From an uncultured Victivallales bacterium (GTDB lineage: Bacteria > Verrucomicrobiota > Lentisphaeria > Oligosphaerales > JAFGRS01), in NCBI GenBank assembly GCA_903834675.1, contig CAILKC010000952.1:1-8729 (forward strand): DNA of 8,729 nucleotides. The letters run 5' to 3'. The first letter of the stretch is position 1, and each line of letters opens with the position of its first letter. Below are positions 1 to 8,142 of the stretch, piece by piece. The position numbers and the translations under genes were made by a program. Under the pieces are notes generated by a model that did not search any database, was not told where the DNA came from, and was given only the letters and a program-made list of their open reading frames with translations.

Positions 1-297
1 CTGCTGGTTGTCGCTGGTGGTGATCTGCTCGGTGCGCCCTTTCTTCAACTCGTAGGTCTGTAAGCGTTTGTCCGTGCGCCAGACATCCTCGATGAACGGC
101 GCCTTCCAGTGCAGGCCGGCGTCGTACACCCGCACGTTGCCGGCCGCGTCGGTCTTGGCCTTGCCCAGACGTTTGACCAGGGCGATCTCCGTCTCGCGCA
201 CCTGGAAGGTCACCAGGCCCGCCACGAAGATCCCCACCACCACCGCGGCCAACGCCACGACCGGCCAGTGCTGCATCAGCGAGCGCTTCTCATTCAT
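1..297 (-). CDS. hflC: HflC-like SPFH/band 7 protein, N-terminal part (3' end outside window)
   Basis: Reading on the minus strand from ATG at 297, 99 codons stay open to the left edge, so the C-terminal two thirds or so is missing. After a short cytoplasmic head (MNEKRSLMQHW) there is one hydrophobic segment at about residues 12-30. The start of an SPFH domain follows, with the stretches VRETEIALVKRLGKA, AGLHWKAPF and EQITTSDNQ, which are characteristic of HflC/prohibitin-type proteins. In the best-studied bacteria HflC pairs with HflK in a large membrane complex that surrounds and restrains the FtsH protease. The gene lies 47 nt downstream of an hflK-like gene on the same strand, the usual hflK-hflC order, so one operon is likely. 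A weak GAGGG lies about 11 nt before the ATG. The family call is strong; the exact HflC subtype cannot be confirmed without the rest. Confidence 0.85.
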   Translation of the reverse strand, partial: MNEKRSLMQHWPVVALAAVVVGIFVAGLVTFQVRETEIALVKRLGKAKTDAAGNVRVYDAGLHWKAPFIEDVWRTDKRLQTYELKKGRTEQITTSDNQQ

Positions 298-344
298 AGG
301 TCAGACGGCCCTCACGCCCGGCAACCGGGCCTGGATAACTAGGC

Positions 345-2318
345 TTACTTGCCCACCTGCTGAACGTCCAGATCGAGCAGATCTGGCCGCAGCTTCTCTT
401 GCAGATCAAGACTAAACACTTCACTGCCGCGGGTTGTGGCAACCACATACTTGCGGACTGCCGCACCCTCGTTTTCCAGAACCTCGAGGTAACTGTTCAG
501 CGCGAACATGCTGGGGCAAGCCCGATAGGCGAGCAACTGTTTGAGGAAACGCTCGGCCTCCGCCTGTGCCACCTGGCCCCGTTCCCGCCGATAGGCCTCG
601 GCGCTGCTGCGCAGGGTGATCTGCTGACCTTCGGCGTCCGGCTTCCGGCGGGCGGCATAGGCCTCGGACTCAAGGATGCGCTGGTGCATTTCCTCCGCCG
701 CGCCCACCACTTCGTTGAAGGCGGCGCCCACGCTCAACGGCGGGTGCAGCGTCTGCAAACCGACGAAGGCGATGCGGATGCCCAGTTGGCGCGCCTCGGC
801 GGCCGCCTGGATGCGCTCCTGCAAAGCCGCCGCCGCCGCCGTGCGACCGGCGCCAAGAATGTGATTGAAGTCGGACTGCGCCAGGAAGTGTACCACCTCG
901 CGGGTCGCCAGAGCCCGTAGTTCGGCGCGGGCATCCTGGTGCCGGTAGGCGAAATCATACAGGTTACTCACCCGGAAATAAACCGGGATGTCGGCGGCCA
1001 GCAGGGAGACGGTCAGCCCCCCCGCCTCGACGGCCTGTGGGCCCTTCGCCGGGGAACCGTTGGCCACGCTGAACAGGGTCTCATCACCGTGCTCGGTGCC
1101 GCTCCAGAGGATCACGGCTGAATGAATCGCCTCGTCTGCGGCCTTGGGCGGGGTCTCATGACCGTGCCCATCATCCTCTGGCTCGGACTCCTTGGGCTTT
1201 ACCGTCGCGGGCGTGTCGCCGCTGCCGATGACGACCTCCTGGAGTTGCTCGACCGGGAACACCAGGATGCGAGCCAGCGGCCAGGGGAGTTTCGCATACA
1301 GCCCCGGCGGCAGCACGCGCGGCGTACCAGAGTCGTCCACCAGCACCCGTCCCAGACGCTCGCGGATACCGTTCTCGTACGGGTTTATCGTCACCACGCA
1401 GGTCAGCAGCCACAGCAGTAGCACCATGCACACCGCAAAGGGCACCACCGTGCGCTCCAGAAAGCGGTAGAACCAAACCTCTGAGACCTCGAAGCCAAAC
1501 TGGTAATCCAGGGACGTCGCCACGTTGCGCGCCACCCCGCCCGGCTCGGTGAACAGGGCCAGGATTCGGCTCTCTGGCAGCGGCCGCTCGCTCTCGCCCG
1601 GCATGCGCGGCCGGTAAAACTCAATCACAAAACTGAGGACGAACTCGACCCCCAAAGCCAGCAGCAGCCCCGTCGATACCTGCGCACAGCGGTAATCCAC
1701 CACCAGCGTCCACTTCTGAAAATGCTCGCAGAGCATCACGCCGCCACTGAGGATGAACAGCCCCCCGACCAGAAACATCCAGGCGCCCGAGGCTCGCAAC
1801 CAGCGGCAACCAGGCTCACGCGAAACCCCGATGAAGTAACTGCCGCAGATGGCGGAAAAAAGCCCCAGGATCAGGCTGAGCGTCGTCATCGCCAGCGGTC
1901 GACGCGCTACCGGAAACGCCGGCTGCTGCGCCCAGGAGTGCCACAACAGCAGGCCCAAGACAAGGATCGCCAGGCCTAAAACGATGGTGAAAAGCGGCAC
2001 GAAGTACTTGGTGAACTGTTCATTGGCCCGGGTCGCCAAGCGCACCGCTTCGTCGGCATCCTCAAACAACTCGGTCGTGGTGTGGCTACGACGGTACTCG
2101 GCGACCTGCTCCTGCTCCACCGCCTGGCGCCGCGCCAAGGCTGCTCGTGCCGCCGCCAACAGGCTCAGCAGCGCCACCACGCCAGCGGCCAGGTAAGCGG
2201 GGACCATCGCGGTCCCGTTCGCGGCCTTGGCAAGCAACATGCCCAAGGCCAGCGTCATCAGGCCGATGAGCGCGGCCACATAGCCAAGGTGTACGGGTCG
2301 TTTCGAGGTGTCCGTCAT
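345..2318 (-). CDS. hflK: HflK-like SPFH/band 7 protein with a polytopic N-terminal membrane domain
   Basis: The 657-residue protein has about seven hydrophobic segments at residues 11-30, 39-57, 105-126, 142-164, 178-196, 213-233 and 291-311, then an SPFH domain from about 312 to 540. The SPFH start is typical ([15 protein letters not shown], then [12 protein letters not shown] and [10 protein letters not shown]). The region after about 540 is charged and Ala/Glu-rich, probably helical, and ends near 657. E. coli HflK is about 420 residues with a single membrane anchor, so the first 290 residues are an extra membrane region. Residues 370-420 form an acidic/His-rich insert ([11 protein letters not shown]) inside the SPFH domain. 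From the family, the expected role is to form a membrane complex with HflC that modulates FtsH proteolysis. The start is supported by a full AGGAGG at 2329-2334, 10 nt upstream. hflC follows 47 nt downstream. It could instead be annotated simply as an SPFH protein of unknown partner. Confidence 0.85.
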   Translation of the reverse strand: MTDTSKRPVHLGYVAALIGLMTLALGMLLAKAANGTAMVPAYLAAGVVALLSLLAAARAALARRQAVEQEQVAEYRRSHTTTELFEDADEAVRLATRANEQFTKYFVPLFTIVLGLAILVLGLLLWHSWAQQPAFPVARRPLAMTTLSLILGLFSAICGSYFIGVSREPGCRWLRASGAWMFLVGGLFILSGGVMLCEHFQKWTLVVDYRCAQVSTGLLLALGVEFVLSFVIEFYRPRMPGESERPLPESRILALFTEPGGVARNVATSLDYQFGFEVSEVWFYRFLERTVVPFAVCMVLLLWLLTCVVTINPYENGIRERLGRVLVDDSGTPRVLPPGLYAKLPWPLARILVFPVEQLQEVVIGSGDTPATVKPKESEPEDDGHGHETPPKAADEAIHSAVILWSGTEHGDETLFSVANGSPAKGPQAVEAGGLTVSLLAADIPVYFRVSNLYDFAYRHQDARAELRALATREVVHFLAQSDFNHILGAGRTAAAAALQERIQAAAEARQLGIRIAFVGLQTLHPPLSVGAAFNEVVGAAEEMHQRILESEAYAARRKPDAEGQQITLRSSAEAYRRERGQVAQAEAERFLKQLLAYRACPSMFALNSYLEVLENEGAAVRKYVVATTRGSEVFSLDLQEKLRPDLLDLDVQQVGK

Positions 2319-2328
2319 CCGCCGACTG

Positions 2329-2334
2329 CCTCCT
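2329..2334 (-). promoter_or_regulatory. Ribosome binding site of hflK
   Basis: The minus strand reads AGGAGG, a perfect Shine-Dalgarno core, 10 nt before the ATG at 2318. It fixes the start of the long membrane-SPFH gene. Confidence 0.7.
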
Positions 2335-2532
2335 GCACCGCCGCGCTACAGCCGCACGCCGACCGTCCAGACGCCGTGCTGTCCACGGGCTGCCAACGCC
2401 ACACGCAACCGCCCATCATGGCGTTGGTCACCCAATCGCTGCAAACCGTAATTCTACTGCCAAAACCGCCGTACGCAAGCCGCTTGGCAAAAGGGCCTAT
2501 GCCGCCGTCTTGAATCAGGGCTGGTTCGTTTT

Positions 2533-2552
2533 CCAGGCGCTAAACGCCCTGG
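2533..2552. repeat. Stem-loop resembling the hairpin of the palindromic element
   Basis: CCAGGCGCTAAACGCCCTGG can fold into an imperfect stem (CCAGG-CG against CGCCCTGG with one bulged base) around a short loop. It is similar in shape and sequence to the exact 20-bp hairpins at 5601-5620 and 8627-8646. It may be a degenerate relative or chance GC-rich symmetry. Confidence 0.35.
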
Positions 2553-2569
2553 AGTCGACGCTCTGCACC

Positions 2570-2592
2570 GGCTCCAGGGCGGCCAGCGGGAT
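2570..2592. repeat. 23-bp direct repeat, copy 1
   Basis: This segment is identical over 23 bp to 2628-2650, with starts 58 bp apart. It contains CCAGGGCGGCCAGCGGGAT. A small perfect hairpin (GCCCGAAACGGGC) lies between the copies near 2604-2616. Confidence 0.8.
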
Positions 2593-2627
2593 ACCGCGAA
2601 CCCGCCCGAAACGGGCTTGGCATCGCG

Positions 2628-2650
2628 GGCTCCAGGGCGGCCAGCGGGAT
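2628..2650. repeat. 23-bp direct repeat, copy 2
   Basis: This is the second exact copy of the repeat at 2570-2592. It lies 135 bp upstream of the yjbQ start, so it could be a regulator site pair or a local tandem duplication; the sequence does not decide. Confidence 0.8.
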
Positions 2651-2774
2651 CACGGCAGACGCCTGCCAGACCCAGCGTGGGGCACTTTCTTGAAACCGCG
2701 CCGGCCCGAGATTGCCCCGGCTGCCTTGACTGACGATATTGGCCTTAGACCCAAACCGACCCCACGGGTTGCCT

Positions 2775-2778
2775 GGAG
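2775..2778 (+). promoter_or_regulatory. Ribosome binding site deciding the yjbQ start
   Basis: GGAG sits 7 nt upstream of the ATG at 2786. It supports this internal start over the upstream in-frame ATG at 2510. Confidence 0.65.
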
Positions 2779-2785
2779 ACAGACC

Positions 2786-3202
2786 ATGAAGAGCTTCCGC
2801 AAGGAACTGTGGTTCGAGTCGCCCCGCCGCCGTGAGATTCTACACATTACGCCGCAGGTCGAAGCGTGTCTGCGCGAGTCCACCATCCGCGAAGGGCTGT
2901 GCCTGGTCAATGCCATGCATATCACCGCCTCGGTGTTCATCAACGATAACGAGAGCGGACTGCATCAAGACTTCGAGGAGTGGCTCGAACACCTGGCGCC
3001 CGAAAAGCCTTACTCGCGCTACCGGCACAACGGCGCCGAGGACAACGGCGACGCGCACCTGAAGCGCACCCTCATGGGGCGCGAGGTGGTCATTGCCATC
3101 ACCGCCGGTCGCCTGGATTTTGGGCCCTGGGAACAGATCTTCTACTACGAACTGGATGGTCGGCGTCGCAAACGGGTGCTGGTGAAGATCATCGGCGAGT
3201 GA
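2786..3202 (+). CDS. yjbQ: YjbQ/UPF0047 family protein
   Basis: The 138-residue protein is a single compact YjbQ (UPF0047) domain, the normal length for the family. Visible conserved features are [13 protein letters not shown] (His45), [10 protein letters not shown] (Asp62), YRHNGAEDN (His81, Asn87), the AHLKRTLMG block (His91) and the end motif [20 protein letters not shown]. coli YjbQ has been reported to have weak thiamine-phosphate synthase activity, but the physiological role of the family is not settled. The start at 2786 is preferred because the family begins here and GGAG lies 7 nt upstream. The frame is open back to ATG 2510, but those 92 codons look non-coding. priA follows after 63 nt on the same strand, so co-transcription is possible. 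Confidence 0.9.
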   Translation: MKSFRKELWFESPRRREILHITPQVEACLRESTIREGLCLVNAMHITASVFINDNESGLHQDFEEWLEHLAPEKPYSRYRHNGAEDNGDAHLKRTLMGREVVIAITAGRLDFGPWEQIFYYELDGRRRKRVLVKIIGE

Positions 3203-3223
3203 AAGGCAGCACGCCTGACCCGC

Positions 3224-3240
3224 GGCGCCGTAGGGGCGCC
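3224..3240 (+). other. Short GC hairpin between yjbQ and priA
   Basis: GGCGCC at 3224-3229 pairs perfectly with GGCGCC at 3235-3240 around a 5-nt loop, and a TTCG follows at once. There is no T-run, so it is not a classical terminator. It could affect translation of priA, which has no obvious Shine-Dalgarno sequence before its ATG at 3266. Confidence 0.35.
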
Positions 3241-3265
3241 TTCGGGGCCGGCCTCTGACGTACAC

Positions 3266-5476
3266 ATGGCGGTTGCACGGGTGGTCACCGATCTCGGTCT
3301 GGACCGGGAATTCGATTACCTGATTCCCCCCGAGATGGAAGGGCAGGTGCGCCCCGGTTCACGGGTTGTGGTTCCTTTCGGCAGCTCCCAGCGCACCGGT
3401 TATGTCCTCGGCACCAAGCCGACCTCGGAGATTCCCGAGGCCCGGCTCAAGCCGCTGGCCGCGATTGAGGGCGACAGCGAACAGATTCCCGCCAACCTGC
3501 TGCGTCTGGCGGACTGGATCTCGCGTTACTATTGCTGTCCTCGGGAACATGCGGTTCGGGCCATGCTGCCGGCGGTCGTCCGCTCCGGTCGGGTGAAGAG
3601 CCGCCGCCGCGCCTATGCGTGCCTTGCCGCAGGCAACCCGCTCAAGGGCGACGCCAGCGTGGTGCTCAGCGAACGCCAACGCCGTGTGGTCGAGACGCTG
3701 CTGCGCCGGGGAGCTTGCCTCGTCACCGAACTCTGCGCCGAGTGCGCGGTAACCCAGGCCGTCGTCCGAACCCTGGAAAAGAAAGGCTTCGTGGTCATCG
3801 AGGACCGCGTGGTCGAGCGTGACCCCTTTGCCGACGATATCATCTTGCCCTCCGTGCCGCTGCGCTTGACCGCCGAGCAGGCCTCGGCTCTGGCCGCCAT
3901 CGTGGCCAGCGCCGAGGCCCGCGATGGCGCCGTCATCCTGCTGCATGGGGTCACGGGCAGCGGCAAGACCGAAGTCTATCTGCAAGCCATCCAGCGCTGC
4001 CTCGAGTGGGGTCGCGAGGCCATCGTGCTGGTCCCCGAGATCGCCCTCACGCCGCAGACCTGCGAACGCTTCCGCGCCCGCTTCGGCGACCACGTGAGCG
4101 TGTTGCACAGCGGCCTGAGCGACGGCGAGCGTTTCGACGAATGGACCCGGGTGCATCAGGGCCGTTCGCGCATCGTGGTCGGAGCGCGCAGCGCCTTGTT
4201 CGCCCCGTTCCGCAACCTGGGTTTGATCGTGGTTGATGAGGAGCACGAGAATACCTATAAACAGGAGGAATCGCCCCGTTACCACGCCCGCGATGTCGCG
4301 GTGGTGCGCGGCAAACTCGAGCAGGCCACCGTGGTGCTGGGATCGGCCACCCCATCGCTCGAGTCCTACTACAATACCCGCAGCGGCAAGTACCGCCTCG
4401 CCCAGCTCAGCCGACGCGTTGACGACTGCGAGATGCCGTCTATGGAGGTCGTCGACATGTGCGCCGAAGCCGCCATGCGCGGCCAGGCCCAGATCTTCTC
4501 CCGCCGCCTCGAGGCGCTGATCGAGGACCGCCTGGGCAAGGGCGAGCAGACCATCCTGTTCCTCAACCGTCGCGGCTATGCGACGCAGTTCATGTGTACC
4601 GTCTGCGGCTTTGTCGCGACCTGCAAAGACTGCGAAAGCAGCTACACCTACCACAAGCGCGATCAGATGCTCTGCTGCCATCTCTGCGGGCATTTGCTCA
4701 AAGCCCCGACCGTCTGCCCGCAGTGCGGCGATGCCAAAATCCGCTACCCCGGGGTCGGCACCGAGAAGGTCGAGGCCGCCGCCCACGCCCTTTTCAAGCG
4801 CGCTACCATCGGCAGAATGGACTCGGATACCATGACCACGCGGCGCTGTTACAGCGAGGCGCTCGAGGCCTTTCGCGCCGGCCGCATGCATATCCTCATC
4901 GGCACCCAGATGATCGCCAAAGGACTGCATTTCCCCAACTGCACCCTGGTCGGCATCCTCTTCGCCGATATGGGGCTCTACCTGCCCGACTTCCGCGCTG
5001 GCGAGCGCACCTTCCAACTGCTTACCCAGGTCGCCGGTCGCGCCGGCCGCGGCGAACGCGCGGGGCACGTGGTCGTGCAGACCTACACGCCCTACCACCC
5101 GGCCTTGCAGCATGCCCTCAAGCACGACTTCGAGAGCTTCTACGCCGAAGAAATGCCGGACCGCATCGCTCTCGGCTTCCCGCCGGCGACGCACATGGCG
5201 CTCCTGCATGTCCGTAGCCCCGTCCCGGCCCAGGCTGAGGCGGTCGCAGCGACCCTGCTGGAGAGCCTGCGGCCGCACCTGCCGACAGCGGTGCAGGTCA
5301 GCGGTCCCCTGCCGGCACCGATCGCCAAGATGCGGGGGCTGTATCGTTACCAGATCGCCCTGCGCGGCGGCGACATACGGGTGGTGGGGCGCCTCTTGCG
5401 TGAACGGGTTATGGGGCAGCGCTTTCCCAAGGACGTCGATGTGTTCGTGGACATCGATCCGCGCTCCCTGATGTGA
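3266..5476 (+). CDS. priA: Primosomal protein N' (replication restart helicase PriA)
   Basis: This is a full-length, 736-residue PriA (E. coli 732). The N-terminal DNA-binding region opens with VVTDLGLDREFDYLIP and VVVPFGSSQRTGYVLG. The superfamily 2 helicase core shows Walker A GVTGSGKT (228-235), DEEH (324-327), GSATPS (359-364) and QVAGRAGRG (588-596). Between the helicase lobes are the eight zinc-binding cysteines in four CxxC pairs (444/447, 453/456, 471/474, 484/487). The C-terminal domain ends normally at DVDVFVDIDPRSLM. PriA recognises stalled forks and D-loops and reloads the replicative helicase. No Shine-Dalgarno is obvious; the ATG is chosen because it places the family N-terminus correctly. 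It lies 63 nt after yjbQ and shares its strand with ligA. Confidence 0.97.
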   Translation: MAVARVVTDLGLDREFDYLIPPEMEGQVRPGSRVVVPFGSSQRTGYVLGTKPTSEIPEARLKPLAAIEGDSEQIPANLLRLADWISRYYCCPREHAVRAMLPAVVRSGRVKSRRRAYACLAAGNPLKGDASVVLSERQRRVVETLLRRGACLVTELCAECAVTQAVVRTLEKKGFVVIEDRVVERDPFADDIILPSVPLRLTAEQASALAAIVASAEARDGAVILLHGVTGSGKTEVYLQAIQRCLEWGREAIVLVPEIALTPQTCERFRARFGDHVSVLHSGLSDGERFDEWTRVHQGRSRIVVGARSALFAPFRNLGLIVVDEEHENTYKQEESPRYHARDVAVVRGKLEQATVVLGSATPSLESYYNTRSGKYRLAQLSRRVDDCEMPSMEVVDMCAEAAMRGQAQIFSRRLEALIEDRLGKGEQTILFLNRRGYATQFMCTVCGFVATCKDCESSYTYHKRDQMLCCHLCGHLLKAPTVCPQCGDAKIRYPGVGTEKVEAAAHALFKRATIGRMDSDTMTTRRCYSEALEAFRAGRMHILIGTQMIAKGLHFPNCTLVGILFADMGLYLPDFRAGERTFQLLTQVAGRAGRGERAGHVVVQTYTPYHPALQHALKHDFESFYAEEMPDRIALGFPPATHMALLHVRSPVPAQAEAVAATLLESLRPHLPTAVQVSGPLPAPIAKMRGLYRYQIALRGGDIRVVGRLLRERVMGQRFPKDVDVFVDIDPRSLM

Positions 5477-5538
5477 CCCCCAGGCCAGGGTGTCGCCCCC
5501 ACGCCCAGGCTCAGGAAGTATAGTGGGGCAGTGTCTGC

Positions 5539-5544
5539 AAAAAC
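5539..5544. repeat. Candidate target-site duplication, left
   Basis: AAAAAC directly abuts the left terminal inverted repeat and recurs at 5809-5814 directly after the right one. With neighbouring bases the match extends to GCAAAAACG (5537-5545 and 5807-5815), although part of that longer match overlaps the repeat ends. Confidence 0.5.
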
Positions 5545-5808
5545 GCGACCTGTGCAATAAGAGAGTCCGTCTGAAGCGCTGAAGGCGCGCTGCCATACCA
5601 GCCCAGGGCAACGCCCTGGGAATCGAATGGTTATGGGTTTGAGCCCTGTAGGGGCGAGCCATCTACCCTACCTTCGCACCGAGGTCGCATGGTCCGCCCC
5701 TTCAGGTCTCAATCTTCGCTGTGGACGGGTCCCCAGGGCGTTGCCCTGGGCGCCCGAAACGCCCCCTTGGGGCTGAATACCACGGCCCATCCTTATTGCA
5801 CAGGTCGC
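5545..5808. mobile_element. MITE-like 264-bp palindromic element between priA and ligA
   Basis: The ends are perfect 17-bp inverted repeats: GCGACCTGTGCAATAAG at 5545-5561 and its complement at 5792-5808. Inside, the two halves mirror each other: the 20-bp hairpin at 5601-5620 is the exact inverse of 5732-5751, and 5641-5656 mirrors 5695-5710 at 14 of 16 positions. All pairs share nearly the same centre (about 5676), so the whole unit is one imperfect palindrome. Each 20-bp block is itself a perfect 8-bp stem with a 3-nt loop. AAAAAC flanks both ends. No transposase is present. A second copy lies at 8570-8729. This fits a non-autonomous element moved by a transposase elsewhere; a large REP-like repeat is the alternative. 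It separates priA from ligA and ends 24 bp before the ligA start. Confidence 0.7.
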
Positions 5809-5814
5809 AAAAAC
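5809..5814. repeat. Candidate target-site duplication, right
   Basis: AAAAAC follows the right terminal inverted repeat and matches 5539-5544. Removing the element and one copy would leave about 86 bp between priA and ligA. Confidence 0.5.
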
Positions 5815-5832
5815 GTGGTCAAAGGCCAGCCC

Positions 5833-8142
5833 ATGGACCGCAACCTTGCCAGCCAGCGTATCGAGCGTTTGCGGGAAGACCTCCGTCGACATAACCGTCT
5901 GTACTATGTCGACGCCGCGCCGCTGATCGACGACCGGGAGTACGACGCGCTCTACGCGGAACTCCAGGCTCTAGAAGGCGAGTTTCCTGACCTGCGGAGT
6001 CCGGACTCGCCCACCCAGCGTGTCGGCGGCGAGCCCCTGGAGGGGTTTCGCACCCGACCCCACGCCGTCCCCATGCTCAGCCTGGATAATACCTACAGCC
6101 CCGACGACTTGCGGCGTTTCCACGAGTATGTGAGCCGCGGCCTGGGCGGCGCCCCGGTCGAATACCTCATCGAACCCAAAGTCGATGGCGTGAGCATCTC
6201 CCTGCGCTATGAACAGGGCCAATTGGTCCACGCCCTCACCCGCGGCAATGGCCTCGAGGGTGACGAGGTCACCGCCAACGTCCGTACCATCTCCAGTCTT
6301 CCCTTGCGTCTCGATACCGACAGCCCCCCGGAGGTCCTCGAAGTGCGCGGCGAGGTCTACATGAGTAAGGCGGGGTTCGCGGCTCTGAATGCCCGCCGCC
6401 AGGCGGCCGGCGACGCGCTCTTCGCCAATGCCCGCAACGCCACCGCGGGAACCCTCAAGCAGCTCGACCCCCGCGTCGTCGCGTCGCGCCCCCTGGATGC
6501 CGTCTTCTATGCCATCGGCGAAGTCTGCGGTCTGGCGCTCTCGACCCAGGCGGAGCTGCTGGCCGCCCTGCGCCGCCTGGGACTGAAGACACAGACCCAC
6601 CTCGCCCTCGCTCGCGATCTCGATAGCCTCTGCCGCGAAGTCCGCACCCTCGGCGAACGCCGCCACGAGTTCCCCTACGAGATCGATGGGGCGGTCATCA
6701 AAGTGAATGATTTCGCCCAACGGCAGGTGCTCGGCTTCACCGCCAAGGCGCCCTCCTGGGCCAAGGCTTTCAAGTACGAGGCCGAACGCCGCGAAACGCT
6801 CCTGCGTGGCATCACCATCCAGGTCGGCCGCACCGGGATCCTAACCCCGGTAGCCGAGCTTGAACCGGTCTTGCTGGCCGGCTCAACCATCAGCCGCGCG
6901 ACGCTGCACAACGAGGACGAAATCCGGCGCCGTGACGTACGCCTGGGCGATACCGTGGTGGTCGAAAAGGCGGGCGAGGTCATCCCCGCCGTGGTGGACG
7001 TGGTTCTGGACCAGCGACCGCCGGGCACCGCCGCCTTCGACTTCGCGGCGCACATCGGGCACCGCTGCCCCTCCTGTGCGGGTCCGATTGCGCGCGACCC
7101 GCAGTACGTCGCCTGGCGCTGCGAAAACCTCCAGTGCCCGGCCCAGAGCGTCCGCCGCCTGGAGCACTTTGCCCGGCGCGAGGCGCTGGACCTGGAAGGG
7201 CTCGGCGGCATCGTCGCCGAGAGGCTGGTGGAGCAGGGCCTGGTGCGGGAACCCTTGGACCTGTTTGAGCTCAGGTTCGAGGCGCTGGCCGCCCTGAACC
7301 TCGGCACGGAAGCCGAGCCCCGCACCTTCGGCGCCAAGAACGCCGCCAAGCTGGCCGAGGCGGTGTCTCGAGCCCGCACCCTACCGCTCCAACGCTGGGC
7401 CTACGGTCTGGGTATCCCGGATGTGGGCGCCAGCACTGCCTTTCACCTCGGCCGCCTGCACCGCGACCTCGAGGACCTGGCCGCCTCCGCCCTGCTGTGC
7501 GACCTGGCCGCGCTCGCCGACACCCAGGAGGCCCTGCGGGCGCGGCGCCGGGCTCCCGCCGAGGTCGGTCTCCCGGCCGACCCGGACGCCCTCCTTGCCG
7601 ACCTGCAGGCCCGCGCTGCCCGGCTGCAGTCGGCAGGGCTGCTGCAGATCGGGATCGGCAAGAAGACCGGGGCTGGCGCCCTGGCCTACACCACCACCTG
7701 CATCGGCTACCAGACCGCCCGTAGCGTCATGGCCTTCTTTGCTACCGCCGCCGCGCCGGCTCTGCTGGCGCGCCTCAGGGAACTCGGCATCCGGCCCCGG
7801 GGAGGTCCCGCCGCCGCCGCGCTCGGCGCGGACCCGGCGGTCGCGGCGCTCCCCGCCGGGCCGCTCACGGGGCGAACTTTCGTGCTCACCGGTACGCTCA
7901 CGTCCATGAGTCGCGAGGAGGCCAGGGAGCGCATCCGCCTCCTCGGAGGCGCGGCCGCCGAGAGTGTCAGCGGCAACACGACCTACCTGGTGGCCGGAGC
8001 CAACACCGGCGCTCGCAAGACGGAACGGGCCGCCGAACTCGGCGTCAAAGTCCTCGACGAACCCCAGTTCCTCGCCCTGCTCGCCGCCCGCCCTGCCGCC
8101 GCGCCCCCGCCGCCTCCCGAACAGCTCAACCTGCCGCTGTGA
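5833..8142 (+). CDS. ligA: NAD-dependent DNA ligase LigA, with an extra segment in the HhH region
   Basis: This 769-residue ligase seals nicks in replication and repair using NAD+. Visible in order: domain Ia (1-70, with YYVDAAPLIDDREYDAL), the adenylation domain with catalytic Lys116 in KVDG (116-119), RNATAGTLKQLDP (201-213) and EIDGAVIKVN (283-292). The OB domain contains VGRTGILTPVAELEPV (331-346). A four-cysteine zinc finger follows (Cys412, 415, 430, 435), then helix-hairpin-helix motifs (about 451-640) and a C-terminal BRCT domain (about 675-750) before a proline-rich tail. The usual length is near 670; about 55-60 extra residues lie around 562-620. The start at 5833 matches the family N-terminus and has a weak AAGG 7 nt upstream. 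The frame is open back to ATG 5689, but those 48 codons are repeat DNA. Confidence 0.96.
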   Translation: MDRNLASQRIERLREDLRRHNRLYYVDAAPLIDDREYDALYAELQALEGEFPDLRSPDSPTQRVGGEPLEGFRTRPHAVPMLSLDNTYSPDDLRRFHEYVSRGLGGAPVEYLIEPKVDGVSISLRYEQGQLVHALTRGNGLEGDEVTANVRTISSLPLRLDTDSPPEVLEVRGEVYMSKAGFAALNARRQAAGDALFANARNATAGTLKQLDPRVVASRPLDAVFYAIGEVCGLALSTQAELLAALRRLGLKTQTHLALARDLDSLCREVRTLGERRHEFPYEIDGAVIKVNDFAQRQVLGFTAKAPSWAKAFKYEAERRETLLRGITIQVGRTGILTPVAELEPVLLAGSTISRATLHNEDEIRRRDVRLGDTVVVEKAGEVIPAVVDVVLDQRPPGTAAFDFAAHIGHRCPSCAGPIARDPQYVAWRCENLQCPAQSVRRLEHFARREALDLEGLGGIVAERLVEQGLVREPLDLFELRFEALAALNLGTEAEPRTFGAKNAAKLAEAVSRARTLPLQRWAYGLGIPDVGASTAFHLGRLHRDLEDLAASALLCDLAALADTQEALRARRRAPAEVGLPADPDALLADLQARAARLQSAGLLQIGIGKKTGAGALAYTTTCIGYQTARSVMAFFATAAAPALLARLRELGIRPRGGPAAAALGADPAVAALPAGPLTGRTFVLTGTLTSMSREEARERIRLLGGAAAESVSGNTTYLVAGANTGARKTERAAELGVKVLDEPQFLALLAARPAAAPPPPPEQLNLPL

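Larger units (their letters stand above)
2319..2785. other. Divergent intergenic region with repeats and stem-loops
   Basis: This 467-bp stretch separates hflK (leftward) from yjbQ (rightward) and should hold both promoters. The best minus-strand promoter guess is TAGAAT (2451-2456 on the complement) with TTGCGT 16 bp upstream (2473-2478); the -35 is poor, so this is tentative. For yjbQ a TTGACT lies near 2727-2732, but no good -10 was found. The stretch also holds a stem-loop at 2533-2552 and a 23-bp direct repeat (2570-2592 and 2628-2650). An open frame runs from ATG 2510 into yjbQ, but its translation up to 2785 resembles nothing and is interrupted by the repeat, so I treat it as non-coding. 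Confidence 0.6.

Noticed and set aside
2510..2785. 92-codon N-terminal extension of the YjbQ-like gene
   Set aside because: It contains both copies of the 23-bp repeat and resembles no family, and a good ribosome binding site precedes the internal ATG at 2786.
2319..2785. tRNA, riboswitch or CRISPR-like array in the long gap
   Set aside because: There is no cloverleaf, no known aptamer core, and only two repeat copies without regular spacers.
5477..5544. Intrinsic terminator after priA
   Set aside because: The short C-rich tracts give no convincing stem followed by a T-run.
3359..5662. 767-codon open frame on the minus strand opposite priA
   Set aside because: It lies antisense to an unmistakable PriA and has the His/Gly/Ala-rich composition typical of the mirror frame of GC-rich genes; no domain is visible.
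5971..6720. 249-codon minus-strand frame inside ligA
   Set aside because: It is a shadow of the adenylation domain; ligA is intact on the other strand.
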